Part shown: positions 8,606 to 17,155 of the stretch, in pieces
Numbering within the stretch: the first letter of the stretch is position 1
How the letters are laid out: every line of letters starts with the position of its first letter
Source: JAGNLM01 sp964439835
GTDB lineage: Bacteria > Pseudomonadota > Gammaproteobacteria > JAABTG01
Assembly: GCA_964439835.1 (NCBI GenBank)
Contig: CAYTPQ010000001.1
Location: 1 to 64,000, forward strand
Reading direction: 5' to 3'
DNA: 64,000 bases
Notes under the pieces: model-generated
What the model was told of the DNA's origin: nothing
Seen by the model: the letters and a program-made list of their open reading frames with translations, nothing else
Database searches by the model: none
Program-made: the position numbers and the translations under genes

Positions 8606-9457
8606 GTGCTCAGCTACCGCCACGCCTACCACGCCGGCAACTTCGCCGACGTCCTCAAGCACGCCGTCCTCGTCGCCCTGGTGCAGTCCCTGGCGCGAAA
8701 GTCCACACATTTCTTTTATATGGACACGCACGCCGGGGCCGGAATCTATAACCTGGAGGACGCCCGGGCCGACAGGCTTCGCGAGTGGCGCGGTGGGATC
8801 GGCAAGCTCTGGGACACGCCGGACCCGCCCGAGCCCCTGATCCCGTACCTGCGCCTCGTGCGGGAGGCCAATGCAGGTCTGGAGGGCGCGCGGCCGCGCC
8901 GTTACCCGGGCTCGCCCTGGCTGGTCCGCCGCTTGTTGCGACCGGGGGACCGGATGGTGCTCTGCGAGCTGCACCCCACGGACCACCCGGCCCTCCGGGA
9001 GGGCTTCGCCGGAGACAGGCCGGTGGCGGTCCACCGCCGGGACGGCTACGAGGCCCTGAAGGCCTTCCTCCCTCCGCCCGAGCGGCGCGGACTGGTGCTC
9101 ATCGACCCCGCCTACGAACGGCCGGAGGAGTGGGAGCGCGTCGCCGAGGGGCTAGTGACCGCCTGGCGACGCTGGCCGACCGGCATCCTGGCCGCCTGGC
9201 TCCCGTTGCTGGGGAGCCGGCCGGAGGCCCGCCTGTACCGGGCGGTCGAGGCCGGCGGCCTGCGCAAAGTCCTTCGGATCGAGCTGCGGGTGCGCCCGGC
9301 CGACAGCCCAGTGGGCATGAACGGCGCCGGCCTGCTGGTGGTCAACCCCCCCTGGCAGCTGGACCAGCAGCTCACCCAGTGGCTGCCCTGGCTGCTCGAG
9401 CGGGTCGCGCCACAAGGCGGGGGCGGCGTGCGTGTCGACTGGTTGGTAGCGGAGTAG
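8606..9457 (+). CDS. rlmJ: 23S rRNA (adenine(2030)-N6)-methyltransferase RlmJ
   Basis: RlmJ methylates A2030 of 23S rRNA. The GTG start at 8606 gives LSYRHAYHAGNFADVLKH, aligning with the E. coli N-terminus. FYMDTHAGAG is the SAM-binding motif, and the total is 283 aa (E. coli 280). The catalytic motif IV reads LIDPAYE rather than the usual DPPY/F. The C-terminus INPPW-type motif appears as VVNPPWQLDQQ. The gene converges on the hydrogenase-protease gene with 8 bases between. Confidence 0.94.
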   Translation: MLSYRHAYHAGNFADVLKHAVLVALVQSLARKSTHFFYMDTHAGAGIYNLEDARADRLREWRGGIGKLWDTPDPPEPLIPYLRLVREANAGLEGARPRRYPGSPWLVRRLLRPGDRMVLCELHPTDHPALREGFAGDRPVAVHRRDGYEALKAFLPPPERRGLVLIDPAYERPEEWERVAEGLVTAWRRWPTGILAAWLPLLGSRPEARLYRAVEAGGLRKVLRIELRVRPADSPVGMNGAGLLVVNPPWQLDQQLTQWLPWLLERVAPQGGGGVRVDWLVAE

Positions 9458-9465
9458 ATGGGAGA

Positions 9466-9957
9466 TCAGGCTGATCCGGCCCGCTCCCACCGGGCGACCG
9501 ATCTGTCTTCGCACAGCGTAACAGCAAAGCGGAAGGCCGCCTCCAGGTTGGCCCGCGCGGCCTCGCCGATCGGCTCGCCCAACTCGAACGCGTAGCCCCG
9601 CACGGTCAAGAGGTAGGCGGGGGGCGGTGGCAGGCCCTTGACCTGCTCCCACACCCGCAGGACCGCCGCCGGCGACAGGGCGTGGCTGGAGTAGGTCCGG
9701 TCCTCTTCGGGCTGGATTCGGGCGAACGAGAACGGGTCGGCGCAGGAGACGCTGGCGTCGATGAAGAGCGCGAGGTCCTGGCCCTCCAGGTCCAGCGCGT
9801 GCTCGATCTGGAGCTGGAAGTCGGTCTGGATCTCGATCCCGCCCCAGTCGGGCCGGCGGTCGCGCTCGGCCTCCAGGCGCGCCAACAGCTCGGGCCCCAG
9901 GGCGTCGTCGCCGCGGCTGGGGTTGCCGTAGCCGAAGATCAATAACCGGGCGCTCAC
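9466..9957 (-). CDS. Hydrogenase maturation protease (HybD/HoxW type)
   Basis: These endopeptidases trim the C-terminus of the [NiFe]-hydrogenase large subunit after metal insertion. The 163-aa protein has the family start LLIFGYGNPSRGDDALGPEL with its conserved acidic residue, LFIDASVS with the second acidic ligand, and YSSHALSP with the His ligand. GTG 9957 overlaps the stop of a 40-codon upstream ORF (GTGA). No hydrogenase structural gene is in this window, so the substrate must be elsewhere. Confidence 0.85.
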   Translation of the reverse strand: MSARLLIFGYGNPSRGDDALGPELLARLEAERDRRPDWGGIEIQTDFQLQIEHALDLEGQDLALFIDASVSCADPFSFARIQPEEDRTYSSHALSPAAVLRVWEQVKGLPPPPAYLLTVRGYAFELGEPIGEAARANLEAAFRFAVTLCEDRSVARWERAGSA

Positions 9958-10076
9958 CGCGCGCCCCGCGGAGCTGCGAAGGCCACGGCGACGCGCTCGT
10001 CACGTGCGCCGCCCCGTTCGCGCCAGTAGTCTCCGGTGCCGCCGACCCTAAAGCGGCAACGCAGGACCGGCCTCAT
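9954..10076 (-). CDS. Possible small protein linking argH and the hydrogenase protease gene
   Basis: This 40-aa ORF starts MRPVLRCRFRVGG and ends APRGAR. Its ATG overlaps the argH stop (ATGA, 10073-10076), and its TGA overlaps the GTG of the protease gene (GTGA, 9954-9957). Overlaps at both ends are the usual sign of a translated, coupled gene in an operon. I recognise no family. It could instead be a chance open stretch in G/C-rich DNA. Confidence 0.4.
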   Translation of the reverse strand: MRPVLRCRFRVGGTGDYWRERGGARDERVAVAFAAPRGAR

Positions 10077-11482
10077 CCCCCTGCCCCGGACGCCCCGAGA
10101 CGCCGACGGGCGCGCTCGACCGCCGCCCGCACCTGGGCAGGGGCAGTGCCCCCCAGGTGATTGCGGGCCGCCACCGAGCCCTCCAGGGTCAGAACCCCGA
10201 ACACGTCCGCCTCGATCACGGGCGAGAACCGCCGCAGCTCCTCGAGGGTCAGCTCCGACAGGTCCCGCCCGGTCTCGATGCCGTGGCGCACCGCCCGGCC
10301 CACCACCTCGTGGGCGTCGCGGAAGGCGACCCCTCGGCGCACCAGGTAGTCGGCCAGATCGGTGGCGGTGGCATAGCCCCGCCGGGCGGCCTCGCGCATC
10401 CGGTCCCGCTTCACCTGCATCGCCGGGACCATGTCCGCGAACACGCGCAGGGAGGCACGCACGGTGTCGACCGCGTCGAAGACCGCCTCCTTGTCCTCCT
10501 GGTTGTCCTTGTTGTAGGCGAGAGGCTGGGCCTTCATCAGCGTCAACAGCGCCATCAGGTGACCGTAGACCCGCCCGGTCTTGCCCCGCACCAGCTCGGG
10601 CACGTCCGGGTTCTTCTTCTGGGGCATGATCGAGGAGCCGGTGCAGAAGGCGTCGCCCAGGTCCACGAAGTCGAACTGGGCGGAGGACCAAAGCACCAGC
10701 TCCTCGGACATCCGCGACAGGTGCATCATCAGGATCGCACAGGCGGCGGTGAGCTCGACGGCAAAGTCCCGGTCGCTCACGGCGTCCAGCGAGTTCGCGC
10801 AGACGCCCTCGAAGCCCAGCAACTCGGCGGTGTAGGCCCGGTCGATCGGGAAGGTCGAGCCGGCCAGGGCCGCCGCGCCGAGCGGAGAGCGGTTGAGCCG
10901 CCGGCGGGCGTCGGCGAGGCGCTCCTCGTCGCGCGCCAGCATCTCGTACCAGGCCAGCATGTGGTGGCCGAAAGTGACCGGCTGGGCAGTCTGCAGGTGG
11001 GTGAAGCCGGGCATCAGGGTCTCGGCTTCACACTCGGCCAGGTCAACCAGTCCCGCCTGCAGGCGGCGCAGCTCGGCGACGATGGCGTCGGTCGCGTCGC
11101 GCAGGTACAGGCGCAGGTCGGTGGCCACCTGATCGTTGCGCGAGCGCCCGGTGTGGAGCTTCTTGCCGAGCGGCCCGATGCGGTCGGTGAGCGCCGACTC
11201 GACGTGCATGTGGACGTCTTCGAGCGCCGTCGACCACTCGAGGCGGCCGGCGTCGATCTCGGCGCGCACCGCCTCGAGCCCGGCGACGATGGCCTCGGCC
11301 TCGGCGTCGGTCAGCACGCCGGCGCGCGCGAGCATTCGGGCGTGCGCCATCGACCCGGCGATGTCGTGCCGGTACAGCCTCTGGTCGAAGTCGACCGACG
11401 CGGTGAAGGCTTCGACGAAGGCGTCGGTCGGAGCGGTGAAGCGCCCGCCCCAGGGCTTCTTCTCGTGACCCTCGGCCGACAT
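10073..11482 (-). CDS. argH: Argininosuccinate lyase
   Basis: ArgH catalyses the last step of arginine synthesis, splitting argininosuccinate to arginine and fumarate. The 469-aa protein contains the fumarase-superfamily signature GSSIMPQKKNPD at residues 282-293, the TGRSRNDQVATD loop and TAQPVTFGHHML. ATG 11482 follows AGGAGCCCC. In Pseudomonas argH also lies next to algZ-algR; here toxin-antitoxin DNA separates them. Confidence 0.97.
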   Translation of the reverse strand: MSAEGHEKKPWGGRFTAPTDAFVEAFTASVDFDQRLYRHDIAGSMAHARMLARAGVLTDAEAEAIVAGLEAVRAEIDAGRLEWSTALEDVHMHVESALTDRIGPLGKKLHTGRSRNDQVATDLRLYLRDATDAIVAELRRLQAGLVDLAECEAETLMPGFTHLQTAQPVTFGHHMLAWYEMLARDEERLADARRRLNRSPLGAAALAGSTFPIDRAYTAELLGFEGVCANSLDAVSDRDFAVELTAACAILMMHLSRMSEELVLWSSAQFDFVDLGDAFCTGSSIMPQKKNPDVPELVRGKTGRVYGHLMALLTLMKAQPLAYNKDNQEDKEAVFDAVDTVRASLRVFADMVPAMQVKRDRMREAARRGYATATDLADYLVRRGVAFRDAHEVVGRAVRHGIETGRDLSELTLEELRRFSPVIEADVFGVLTLEGSVAARNHLGGTAPAQVRAAVERARRRLGASGAGG

Positions 11483-11815
11483 GGCGGGGCTCCTGATGCG
11501 TGTTGCGCGGGAGCGGGAGTATACCTCGCGGCCCGGACCACCCCAGGGACCGCTGACAGACCGCGGGATCGCCCGCGGCCTGCCTGCCGCGGCGGGCGTA
11601 AGGAACACCGACACCGACAGTTGACCTAGGCCAGATCCCTTCCCTCGGCGAGACGAGCTTCGGCGGGACGAGGGACCCAGCCGTTCATCGCGCTTCGCCT
11701 GCCTCGCTCGACGGTGGATCGCCAAGCGATCCGCCGGGCACACCGCTCAGCCGAGGTCCACAGTGGATCGCTCAGTGGTCGCGCACGGGCGTCGGCTCGG
11801 GCGTAGTGTCGGCCA
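11483..11815. other. Intergenic region without a convincing gene
   Basis: This 333-base stretch lies between argH and the antitoxin gene. It contains a 7-bp stem (GGATCGC with GCGATCC, near 11725-11741) and repeated GGATCGC/CGATCC words. No ORF here has family resemblance. Confidence 0.5.
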
Positions 11816-12067
11816 CTAGCTGCCCTTGCATTCATCAACGGGGAGCGGAGGAACATCTGGCGCCGACCTGAGGAACGCGATTGCACGGGCTGGGTCGCCA
11901 CCGCTGGCTCGTTCCGCGAAGAAGGTAGCGGCATCCAGAGCACCAACCTTCTCCGCCAGCGCCATCGCAATGAACTGGTTCAGAGAGACGCCATCCCGGT
12001 CTGCAAAACGCTCCGCTGCGACCTTCAGCGACCCCGGAAGGCTGAGGGAGACGCGGGCTTTGGTCAT
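11816..12067 (-). CDS. HicB/CopG-like ribbon-helix-helix antitoxin
   Basis: The 83-aa protein begins with a ribbon-helix-helix pattern (ARVSLSLPGSLKVAAERFA, then GVSLNQFIAMALAEKVGAL). Its tail (FFAERASGGDPARAIAFL) would be the toxin-binding part. Its ATG overlaps the end of the PIN-domain gene by 4 bases. Toxin-first order with a trailing RHH antitoxin is known for COG1569-type PIN pairs. It presumably also represses the pair through the dyad at 12488-12518 (inference). Confidence 0.8.
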   Translation of the reverse strand: MTKARVSLSLPGSLKVAAERFADRDGVSLNQFIAMALAEKVGALDAATFFAERASGGDPARAIAFLRSAPDVPPLPVDECKGS

Positions 12068-12486
12068 AGCTGGATCCTCGCAATCAGTTCGCGCGGTGTC
12101 ACGACGTCAAATGTGAATCGGCCGCGGACAGCAGCGAAGTCCGTGACGTTGTGAGTGACCAGATAGTCGGCGCGTGCGTTGGCTGCCGTCTCGACCACCA
12201 TTTCGTCCTTCGGGTCGCGCAACTGTGGTCGCCAGAGAAAATGCAGGGCCACCGGTTCGATCACTGCCGCGATATCGGTCAGGAACGTTTCCATTGCCTG
12301 CCGGCTCGCGCCAACCTCGAGCAGTAGCTCCGCGCGCGTGAGGGCATCCTCGTACTCGAAAAACACTGGCACGGAGCATGCCCAGCGGACACGGCGTCTG
12401 AGCGCTTCAATGATCAGCGCGTTGCTGGCGCCTCGGCAGCTTCGCACCGCTGCGACCAAGACGTTGGTATCGAACACCGCGACCAT
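12064..12486 (-). CDS. PIN-domain toxin (COG1569-type, VapC-like ribonuclease)
   Basis: PIN proteins are Mg-dependent RNases. The 140-aa product starts MVAVFDTNVLVAA with the first catalytic Asp, carries an acidic FFEYEDAL region, DPKDEMVVETA, and a YLVTHNVTDF block typical of the putative-toxin PIN family. All four acidic positions appear present, so it looks active. It forms a two-gene operon with the RHH antitoxin downstream. Confidence 0.85.
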   Translation of the reverse strand: MVAVFDTNVLVAAVRSCRGASNALIIEALRRRVRWACSVPVFFEYEDALTRAELLLEVGASRQAMETFLTDIAAVIEPVALHFLWRPQLRDPKDEMVVETAANARADYLVTHNVTDFAAVRGRFTFDVVTPRELIARIQL

Positions 12487-12487
12487 G

Positions 12488-12518
12488 CGTCACATATAGC
12501 ATGATGCCGTATATGACG
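12488..12518. promoter_or_regulatory. Dyad upstream of the PIN toxin, candidate autorepression operator
   Basis: CGTCACATAT and GTATATGACG form an imperfect 10-bp inverted repeat (8 of 10 positions) separated by 11 bases, directly before the toxin start codon. The position and A/T-rich centre suit an RHH antitoxin operator; binding is inferred. Confidence 0.45.
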
Positions 12519-12636
12519 TGAAGCGCTGTCCACGTCTGCATTGAGTCGGGACCACCCCGTAGCCGCCGGGGCCCAGAGGTCCGCAGACCAACGGGGTGCG
12601 CACCTCCAGGGCGAGCAGACCCTGAAGGGCAGGAAG

Positions 12637-12846
12637 GTGGCGGATAGCCGCCGGTCAACTCAGGCGGTCGAGACATGGCTGCACAAGGAAATAGCCGCAG
12701 CCTATGACGCCCTTAAAGCGTCGCCAACGCGCGCTGTCTCCGCCTCCCAAGTCCGGGCTCGGCTTGCGAGCGCGCACAAACAGGCCAGCGAGAAGCGGCG
12801 ACGACCTACACCGTTGTCTTTTCGCCCGAGGCCGAAGACAGCTTGA
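12637..12846 (+). CDS. ParD-like antitoxin, probably orphaned
   Basis: From GTG 12637 the protein is 69 aa and contains AVETWLHKEIAAAYDALKAS and SASQVRARLASAHKQ. This pattern is typical of short antitoxins paired with ParE toxins. An open frame extends back to TTG 12541 but shows no family features there. The cognate toxin immediately downstream survives only as a fragment, so the unit is decayed. Confidence 0.55.
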   Translation: MADSRRSTQAVETWLHKEIAAAYDALKASPTRAVSASQVRARLASAHKQASEKRRRPTPLSFRPRPKTA

Positions 12847-12850
12847 GAGC
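12807..12850 (+). pseudogene. ParE toxin N-terminal remnant
   Basis: In the frame shifted from the antitoxin, positions 12807-12845 read YTVVFSPEAEDSL, the characteristic start of RelE/ParE-superfamily toxins. After that the frame continues with sequence unlike ParE. The remainder of the toxin gene is missing or scrambled. Confidence 0.5.
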
Positions 12851-13194
12851 GCGCTTGGCGCCGCGAAAGACTGGCAGAACACCGCAGAGGACGGCTGATT
12901 CGGATGGCGAGTTGCAGAGTTGCAACCGAGTGAAGGACACGCGCGGTCCGGAGTGTCCCCCGCCGTGTCCTCGGCGAGCGCATGGACCAGGCCCGGTTCT
13001 CGGAGGAGGAGCCAGCCCGGAACCAGTCGGGGGAGGGCGATCCAGGTCCTCGTTAGGAACACGAGACATGACTTCGTACTATACGTGGTGCAGGCCGTGC
13101 CGATACCAAATAGTCTCCGAGGCTATCGGGCAGGATCTTGGACAGTCACCCAAGTGGTGGAAAGCACGGGCCCGCTTCGGGCGGCCAGGCAGGC

Positions 13195-14220
13195 GTGTCC
13201 CGCTTTCTACCCGACTTCTGCGACATCCGGGTGGTCTTCGCGGTGGTCCTCGCTGGGGAGATCCTGGCTTTGGTCCTGGCCCTGATGAGCGTGCCGGCAT
13301 TGGACTTCTGGCAGGCCCTCGGCGGCACGTCTCTGTTCGTTCAGTGGGTGGGGCTGACCGCTGCCGCGGTCCTCTGCGCCGGGGGAAGGCAGCTCTCGCG
13401 GCTCAGCCCCCCGGCCACCGCCGCCCTGGTCCTGGGACTCGTGGTCGCGTTGACGGCCCTGCTCAGCCTGGTGACGCTCTGGCTCCTCGACCCGAGCCTG
13501 GAGCCGCCGCGGGTCGGCCGCGCCGGTTGGAGCTTCCTCGCCCGCAACGTCGCCGTCGGGGCGCTGGTCGGGGCGGTCGCCCTGCGTTACCTCTACGTCC
13601 AGCACCAGTGGCGGCAGAACCTGGCGCGCGAGGCCGGCGCCCGGGTCCAGGCGCTGCAGGCCCGGATCCGGCCGCACTTCCTCTTCAACAGCATGAACAC
13701 CATCGCCAGCCTGACCCGCACCAATCCCGCGCTCGCCGAGCGGGTAGTGGAGGACCTGGCCGACCTGTTCCGGGTCAGCCTGGGAGACGCCCGGGTGCCG
13801 GCGACGCTCGGGCGGGAGCTGGAGGTGAGCCGGCGCTACCTGGAGATAGAGGCCCTGCGCCTCGGTGAGCGGCTGGAGACCCGCTGGGAGGTCGGCGGCC
13901 TGCCGGCAACCGCCCTCCTGCCCCCCCTCACGGTGCAGCCGCTCCTGGAGAATGCTGTGTACCACGGGATCGAGCCGGCCCCCGAGGGCGGGTTCGTGCG
14001 GATCAGCGGCCGGCTCGCGGAGGGGGTCGTGGAGGTCCGGGTGGAGAACCCGCTGCCACCCCCCGGCATCCCGGCGCGCAACGGCAACCGCATCGCCCAG
14101 GACAACGTGCGGCAGCGGCTCGAGGCCTTCTTCGGCAAGGCCGCCGGCCTCGATGCCGGCCCGGAGCAGGGACGCTACGTGGCGGTCCTGCGCTTCCCCC
14201 TGCGGGAGCCGTCCCGGTGA
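13195..14220 (+). CDS. algZ: AlgZ/FimS-type membrane sensor histidine kinase
   Basis: This is a LytS-like sensor kinase that partners AlgR. From GTG 13195 (AGGCAGG upstream) the 341-aa protein has a hydrophobic N-terminal sensor with several membrane segments (VVFAVVLAGEILALVLAL and others, residues ~10-140). The His_kinase domain follows, with IRPHFLFNSMNTIASL carrying the phospho-acceptor His, and an ATPase N-box, VQPLLENAVYHGIEP. Its stop overlaps the algR start (GTGA), implying coupled translation. In Pseudomonas this pair controls alginate and type IV pili; the targets here are unknown. Confidence 0.9.
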   Translation: MSRFLPDFCDIRVVFAVVLAGEILALVLALMSVPALDFWQALGGTSLFVQWVGLTAAAVLCAGGRQLSRLSPPATAALVLGLVVALTALLSLVTLWLLDPSLEPPRVGRAGWSFLARNVAVGALVGAVALRYLYVQHQWRQNLAREAGARVQALQARIRPHFLFNSMNTIASLTRTNPALAERVVEDLADLFRVSLGDARVPATLGRELEVSRRYLEIEALRLGERLETRWEVGGLPATALLPPLTVQPLLENAVYHGIEPAPEGGFVRISGRLAEGVVEVRVENPLPPPGIPARNGNRIAQDNVRQRLEAFFGKAAGLDAGPEQGRYVAVLRFPLREPSR

Positions 14221-14945
14221 AGGTGCTGATTGTCGACGACGAGTCCCTCGCGCGGGCCCGCCTCGCGTCCCTGCTGGCCGAGATGGAGGACGCCACAGTC
14301 GTAGGCGAGGCCGCGAGCGGCCTGCAGGCCCTCGAGATCGCCCAGGCCAGCGAGCCCGACGTGGCCCTGCTCGACGTGCGCATGCCGGGGATGGACGGGA
14401 TCGAGCTCGCCCGGCACCTGGCGCGCCTGCCCCGCCCGCCCGCGGTGATCTTCACTACCGCCTACGAGGCCCACGCCCTCTCGGCCTTCGAGGTCCGCGC
14501 CGTCGACTACCTGCTGAAGCCGATCCGCCGCGAGCGCCTGGCCGACGCGCTGCTGCGGGCGCGCCAGCTGACCCCCCGCCAGGCCGAGGCGGCTGCGGCA
14601 GGCTTCGGCGGCACCCGCACCCACGTGAGCGCCACCCACCAGGGCCGACTCCGCCTGGTGCCCGTAGCCGAGGTGCGCTATCTCGTGGCAGACCAGAAGT
14701 ACGTCGCGGCCGGCTTCCCCGGCGGCGAGCTGCTGCTCGAGGAGTCACTGCGCCAGCTCGAAGCGGAGCTCGGCGACCAGTTCCTGCGGGTACACCGCAA
14801 CGCCCTGGTGGCCGCCGACCACGTCGAGGCCCTGGAGCGCGGCGAGGACGGCCTGTTCCACGTCAGGCTTCGGGGCGTGACACAGGCCCCGGCCGTCAGC
14901 CGGCGACTGCTGGCGGGCGTCCGGGAGCGCTTGCGAGGGCGTTAG
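14217..14945 (+). CDS. algR: LytTR response regulator AlgR
   Basis: The 242-aa protein has a receiver domain (KVLIVDDESLARARLASLL, phospho-Asp in VALLDVRMPGMDGIEL, KPIRRERLADAL) and a C-terminal LytTR DNA-binding domain (VRYLVADQKYVAA, FLRVHRNALVA). The start is GTG overlapping the algZ stop. The usual downstream partner hemC is absent; the gene converges on gshA with a 4-base overlap of stop codons. Confidence 0.93.
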   Translation: MKVLIVDDESLARARLASLLAEMEDATVVGEAASGLQALEIAQASEPDVALLDVRMPGMDGIELARHLARLPRPPAVIFTTAYEAHALSAFEVRAVDYLLKPIRRERLADALLRARQLTPRQAEAAAAGFGGTRTHVSATHQGRLRLVPVAEVRYLVADQKYVAAGFPGGELLLEESLRQLEAELGDQFLRVHRNALVAADHVEALERGEDGLFHVRLRGVTQAPAVSRRLLAGVRERLRGR

Positions 14946-16279
14946 CCTGCGGTCTTCTTGGCGCAGCGCTCCTCGTCCACCGGCACCGCGGCGATCTCCC
15001 GCGCGGCGGCCAGCGTCGCCAGCCGGCCGATGACGCCGTAGGCGTAGAAGCGGTTCGGCTCCGCGTCGGGCGCCATGCTGCGGTTCGGCGTGATGCAGGA
15101 CTCCGCGAAGGCGAGCGGCTCGAACTGCATCCCGGGCGCGTTCAGGTTCTCGTCGTCCGCCCGTTCCGTGTGCACGCGGTAGAAGCCGCCGACCACGTGC
15201 CGGTCAATCATGTACACGACGGGCTCGGCGACTGCCTGGCGCGCGCCCCAGGTCTCGAGCGTGTACACGCCCTCCTGGATGATGACCTTCGAGACCGCCT
15301 GCCCGCCCTTGCTCGCGGCCATGTGGGTGCGCTGCTTGCGGTTGAGATCCCTCACCTCGCTCGCGTCGCGCACGGTCATCACCGCCATCCCGTAGGTACC
15401 GGCGTCGGCCTTGACCACCACGAAGGGCGCACGACTCACGCCGTACTCGCGATACTTCGCGCCGATCTGGGCAAGCAGGGCCTCGACGTTGTCGGCCAGG
15501 CAGCTCTCGCCCTCCCGGCGCATGAAGTCGATCTCACCGCAGTTGCGGAACAGCGGGTCGACCAGCCAGGGGTCGGTGTCCAGGATGGTCGAGAACTCGC
15601 GCGCGACGTCCCGGTAGTAGGCGAAGTGCTGGCTCTTGAGGCGGTCAGACCAGCCGAGGCCGAGCGGGGGGATGACCACCTGCTCCACCCCTTCCAGTAC
15701 CGCCGGCCGGCCGCCGGAGAGGTCGTTGTTGAGCAGCACGAAACACGGGGAAAAGCCGTCGCCGACCGAGACCCGTTTGCCCTCCCGCCGCACCGGTTCC
15801 AGCCGAAGCGTGCGGCCCGAGGGCAGCGGTAGCTTCTTCGGCCCGGTCAGGTCTTCCATCAGCGAGCCGATCCGCACCTCGAGCCCCGCCTTGCCGAGGA
15901 TGTCCCGCAGGCTCGCCACGTTCTCCAAGTAAAACGTGTTGCGGGTGTGACTCTCCGGGATCAGGAGGACTCGCATGGCGGTCGGCATCCAGCGCTCCAC
16001 GGCCGAGTGGACTGCCTGGACGCACAGCGACTCGAAGGCAGGGTTTAGGTTGTTCCACCCCGCCGGGAAGAGATTGGTGTCCACGGGGGAGAGCTTGAAG
16101 CCCGCGTTGCGCAGGTCGACGGAGGCGTAGAAGGGCGCGGGGGTGCGCAGCCACTGGGTGCGCAGCCAGCTCTCGATGTCGGCCTGGTTCTTCAGCATCA
16201 CCGACTCGAGCTCCAGCAGCGGCCCCTTCAGGGTCGTGCGCAGGCGGGGGACCTCTTCGAATGACGGCTGGCTGCTCAT
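14942..16279 (-). CDS. gshA: Glutamate-cysteine ligase, Acidithiobacillus-type GshA
   Basis: This enzyme makes gamma-glutamylcysteine, the first step of glutathione synthesis. The 445-aa protein matches the proteobacterial type first described in Acidithiobacillus ferrooxidans rather than E. coli GshA. Landmarks are PVDTNLFPAGWNNLNP, LNNDLSGGRP, VVKADAGTYGMAVMTV and YMIDRHVVGGFYRVH. This type is common in Chromatiales-like sulfur bacteria, which supports the placement of the host. Family assignment is from remembered motifs. Confidence 0.87.
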   Translation of the reverse strand: MSSQPSFEEVPRLRTTLKGPLLELESVMLKNQADIESWLRTQWLRTPAPFYASVDLRNAGFKLSPVDTNLFPAGWNNLNPAFESLCVQAVHSAVERWMPTAMRVLLIPESHTRNTFYLENVASLRDILGKAGLEVRIGSLMEDLTGPKKLPLPSGRTLRLEPVRREGKRVSVGDGFSPCFVLLNNDLSGGRPAVLEGVEQVVIPPLGLGWSDRLKSQHFAYYRDVAREFSTILDTDPWLVDPLFRNCGEIDFMRREGESCLADNVEALLAQIGAKYREYGVSRAPFVVVKADAGTYGMAVMTVRDASEVRDLNRKQRTHMAASKGGQAVSKVIIQEGVYTLETWGARQAVAEPVVYMIDRHVVGGFYRVHTERADDENLNAPGMQFEPLAFAESCITPNRSMAPDAEPNRFYAYGVIGRLATLAAAREIAAVPVDEERCAKKTAG

Positions 16280-16376
16280 GCTCGTTTTCTCGTGGCGCGG
16301 GCGCTAGCCGCGACGGCTGAAAGACCTAATTATCCGGCCAGCCGGCGACGACCGCCAACGGAAGGCGGGGCCGCGC

Positions 16377-17117
16377 TCAGGCGGCAGAGCCCAGATCACC
16401 CCAGAACGCCTGGATGGCCGCCAGCGCCGCGACCACCGCGGTCTCCGTGCGCAGAATTCGGGGGCCCAGGCGCAGGGGCGTGAAGCCCCGGTGCTCGGCC
16501 AGGGCGAGCTCGGCCGGCGCGAGACCGCCTTCGGGACCAATCAGCAGGGTCACACTGCCCTGCGGCGGTGGCAGGTCGGCCAGGGACGCCGCGCCGGAAG
16601 GCGAAAGCACCAGCCGCCGGCCCTCGCCGGCTGCCATCAGCCAGTCCGCGATGCCCGTGACCTCGCCCAAGCGGGGCACCCGGTTCCGGCCGCACTGCTC
16701 GCACGCACTCGCCATCACGCGCCGCCAGTGGGCGCGCCGCGACACCGACCGCTCCGCGTCGAGTTGCACCACGCAACGCTCGGTCACGAGGGGCACCACC
16801 TCGCTCACCCCGAGCTCCACCGCCTTCTGCAGTCCGTAGTCCATCCGCTCCCCGCGCGAGATGCCGAGGCCGAGTGTCACGTCCAAGGGCGACTCGCGCT
16901 CTCTGGGGTGGTGTGTGCCGACCTCGACCACGAAGCGCCCGCGGCTGCCCTCTCCGACCAGGGCCTCCCACTCCCCACCCCGGCCGTTGAAGAGCACGAC
17001 GGCGTCACCGGTGCGCAGGCGCAGGACCCGGCCAACGTAGTTGGCCGACTCCGGCGGAAGCTCGATCACCCGGCCCACGGCCAGATCGACATCGATGAAC
17101 AGGCGGCTGATGCGCAT
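16377..17117 (-). CDS. rsmE: 16S rRNA (uracil(1498)-N3)-methyltransferase RsmE
   Basis: RsmE is a SPOUT-class methyltransferase acting on U1498 of 16S rRNA. The protein begins MRISRLFIDVDL, has LGLGISRGERMDYGLQKAVELGV, a CEQCGRNRVP block and the SPOUT knot LLIGPEGGLAPAEL with LRLGPRILRTETA. I chose ATG 17117 from the family N-terminus. A GTG at 17159 overlaps the bioA stop and would add 14 residues, so translational coupling to bioA is possible. Confidence 0.94.
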   Translation of the reverse strand: MRISRLFIDVDLAVGRVIELPPESANYVGRVLRLRTGDAVVLFNGRGGEWEALVGEGSRGRFVVEVGTHHPRERESPLDVTLGLGISRGERMDYGLQKAVELGVSEVVPLVTERCVVQLDAERSVSRRAHWRRVMASACEQCGRNRVPRLGEVTGIADWLMAAGEGRRLVLSPSGAASLADLPPPQGSVTLLIGPEGGLAPAELALAEHRGFTPLRLGPRILRTETAVVAALAAIQAFWGDLGSAA

Positions 17118-17155
17118 AAGGCTAACGCCGTTGAAGACAGTCTGTCCTTCGACCG

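Noticed and set aside
13138..13194. Upstream TTG 13138 as the algZ start
   Set aside because: The extra 19 residues are polar and not family-like; GTG 13195 has a better ribosome-binding site and begins at the conserved FLPDFC segment.
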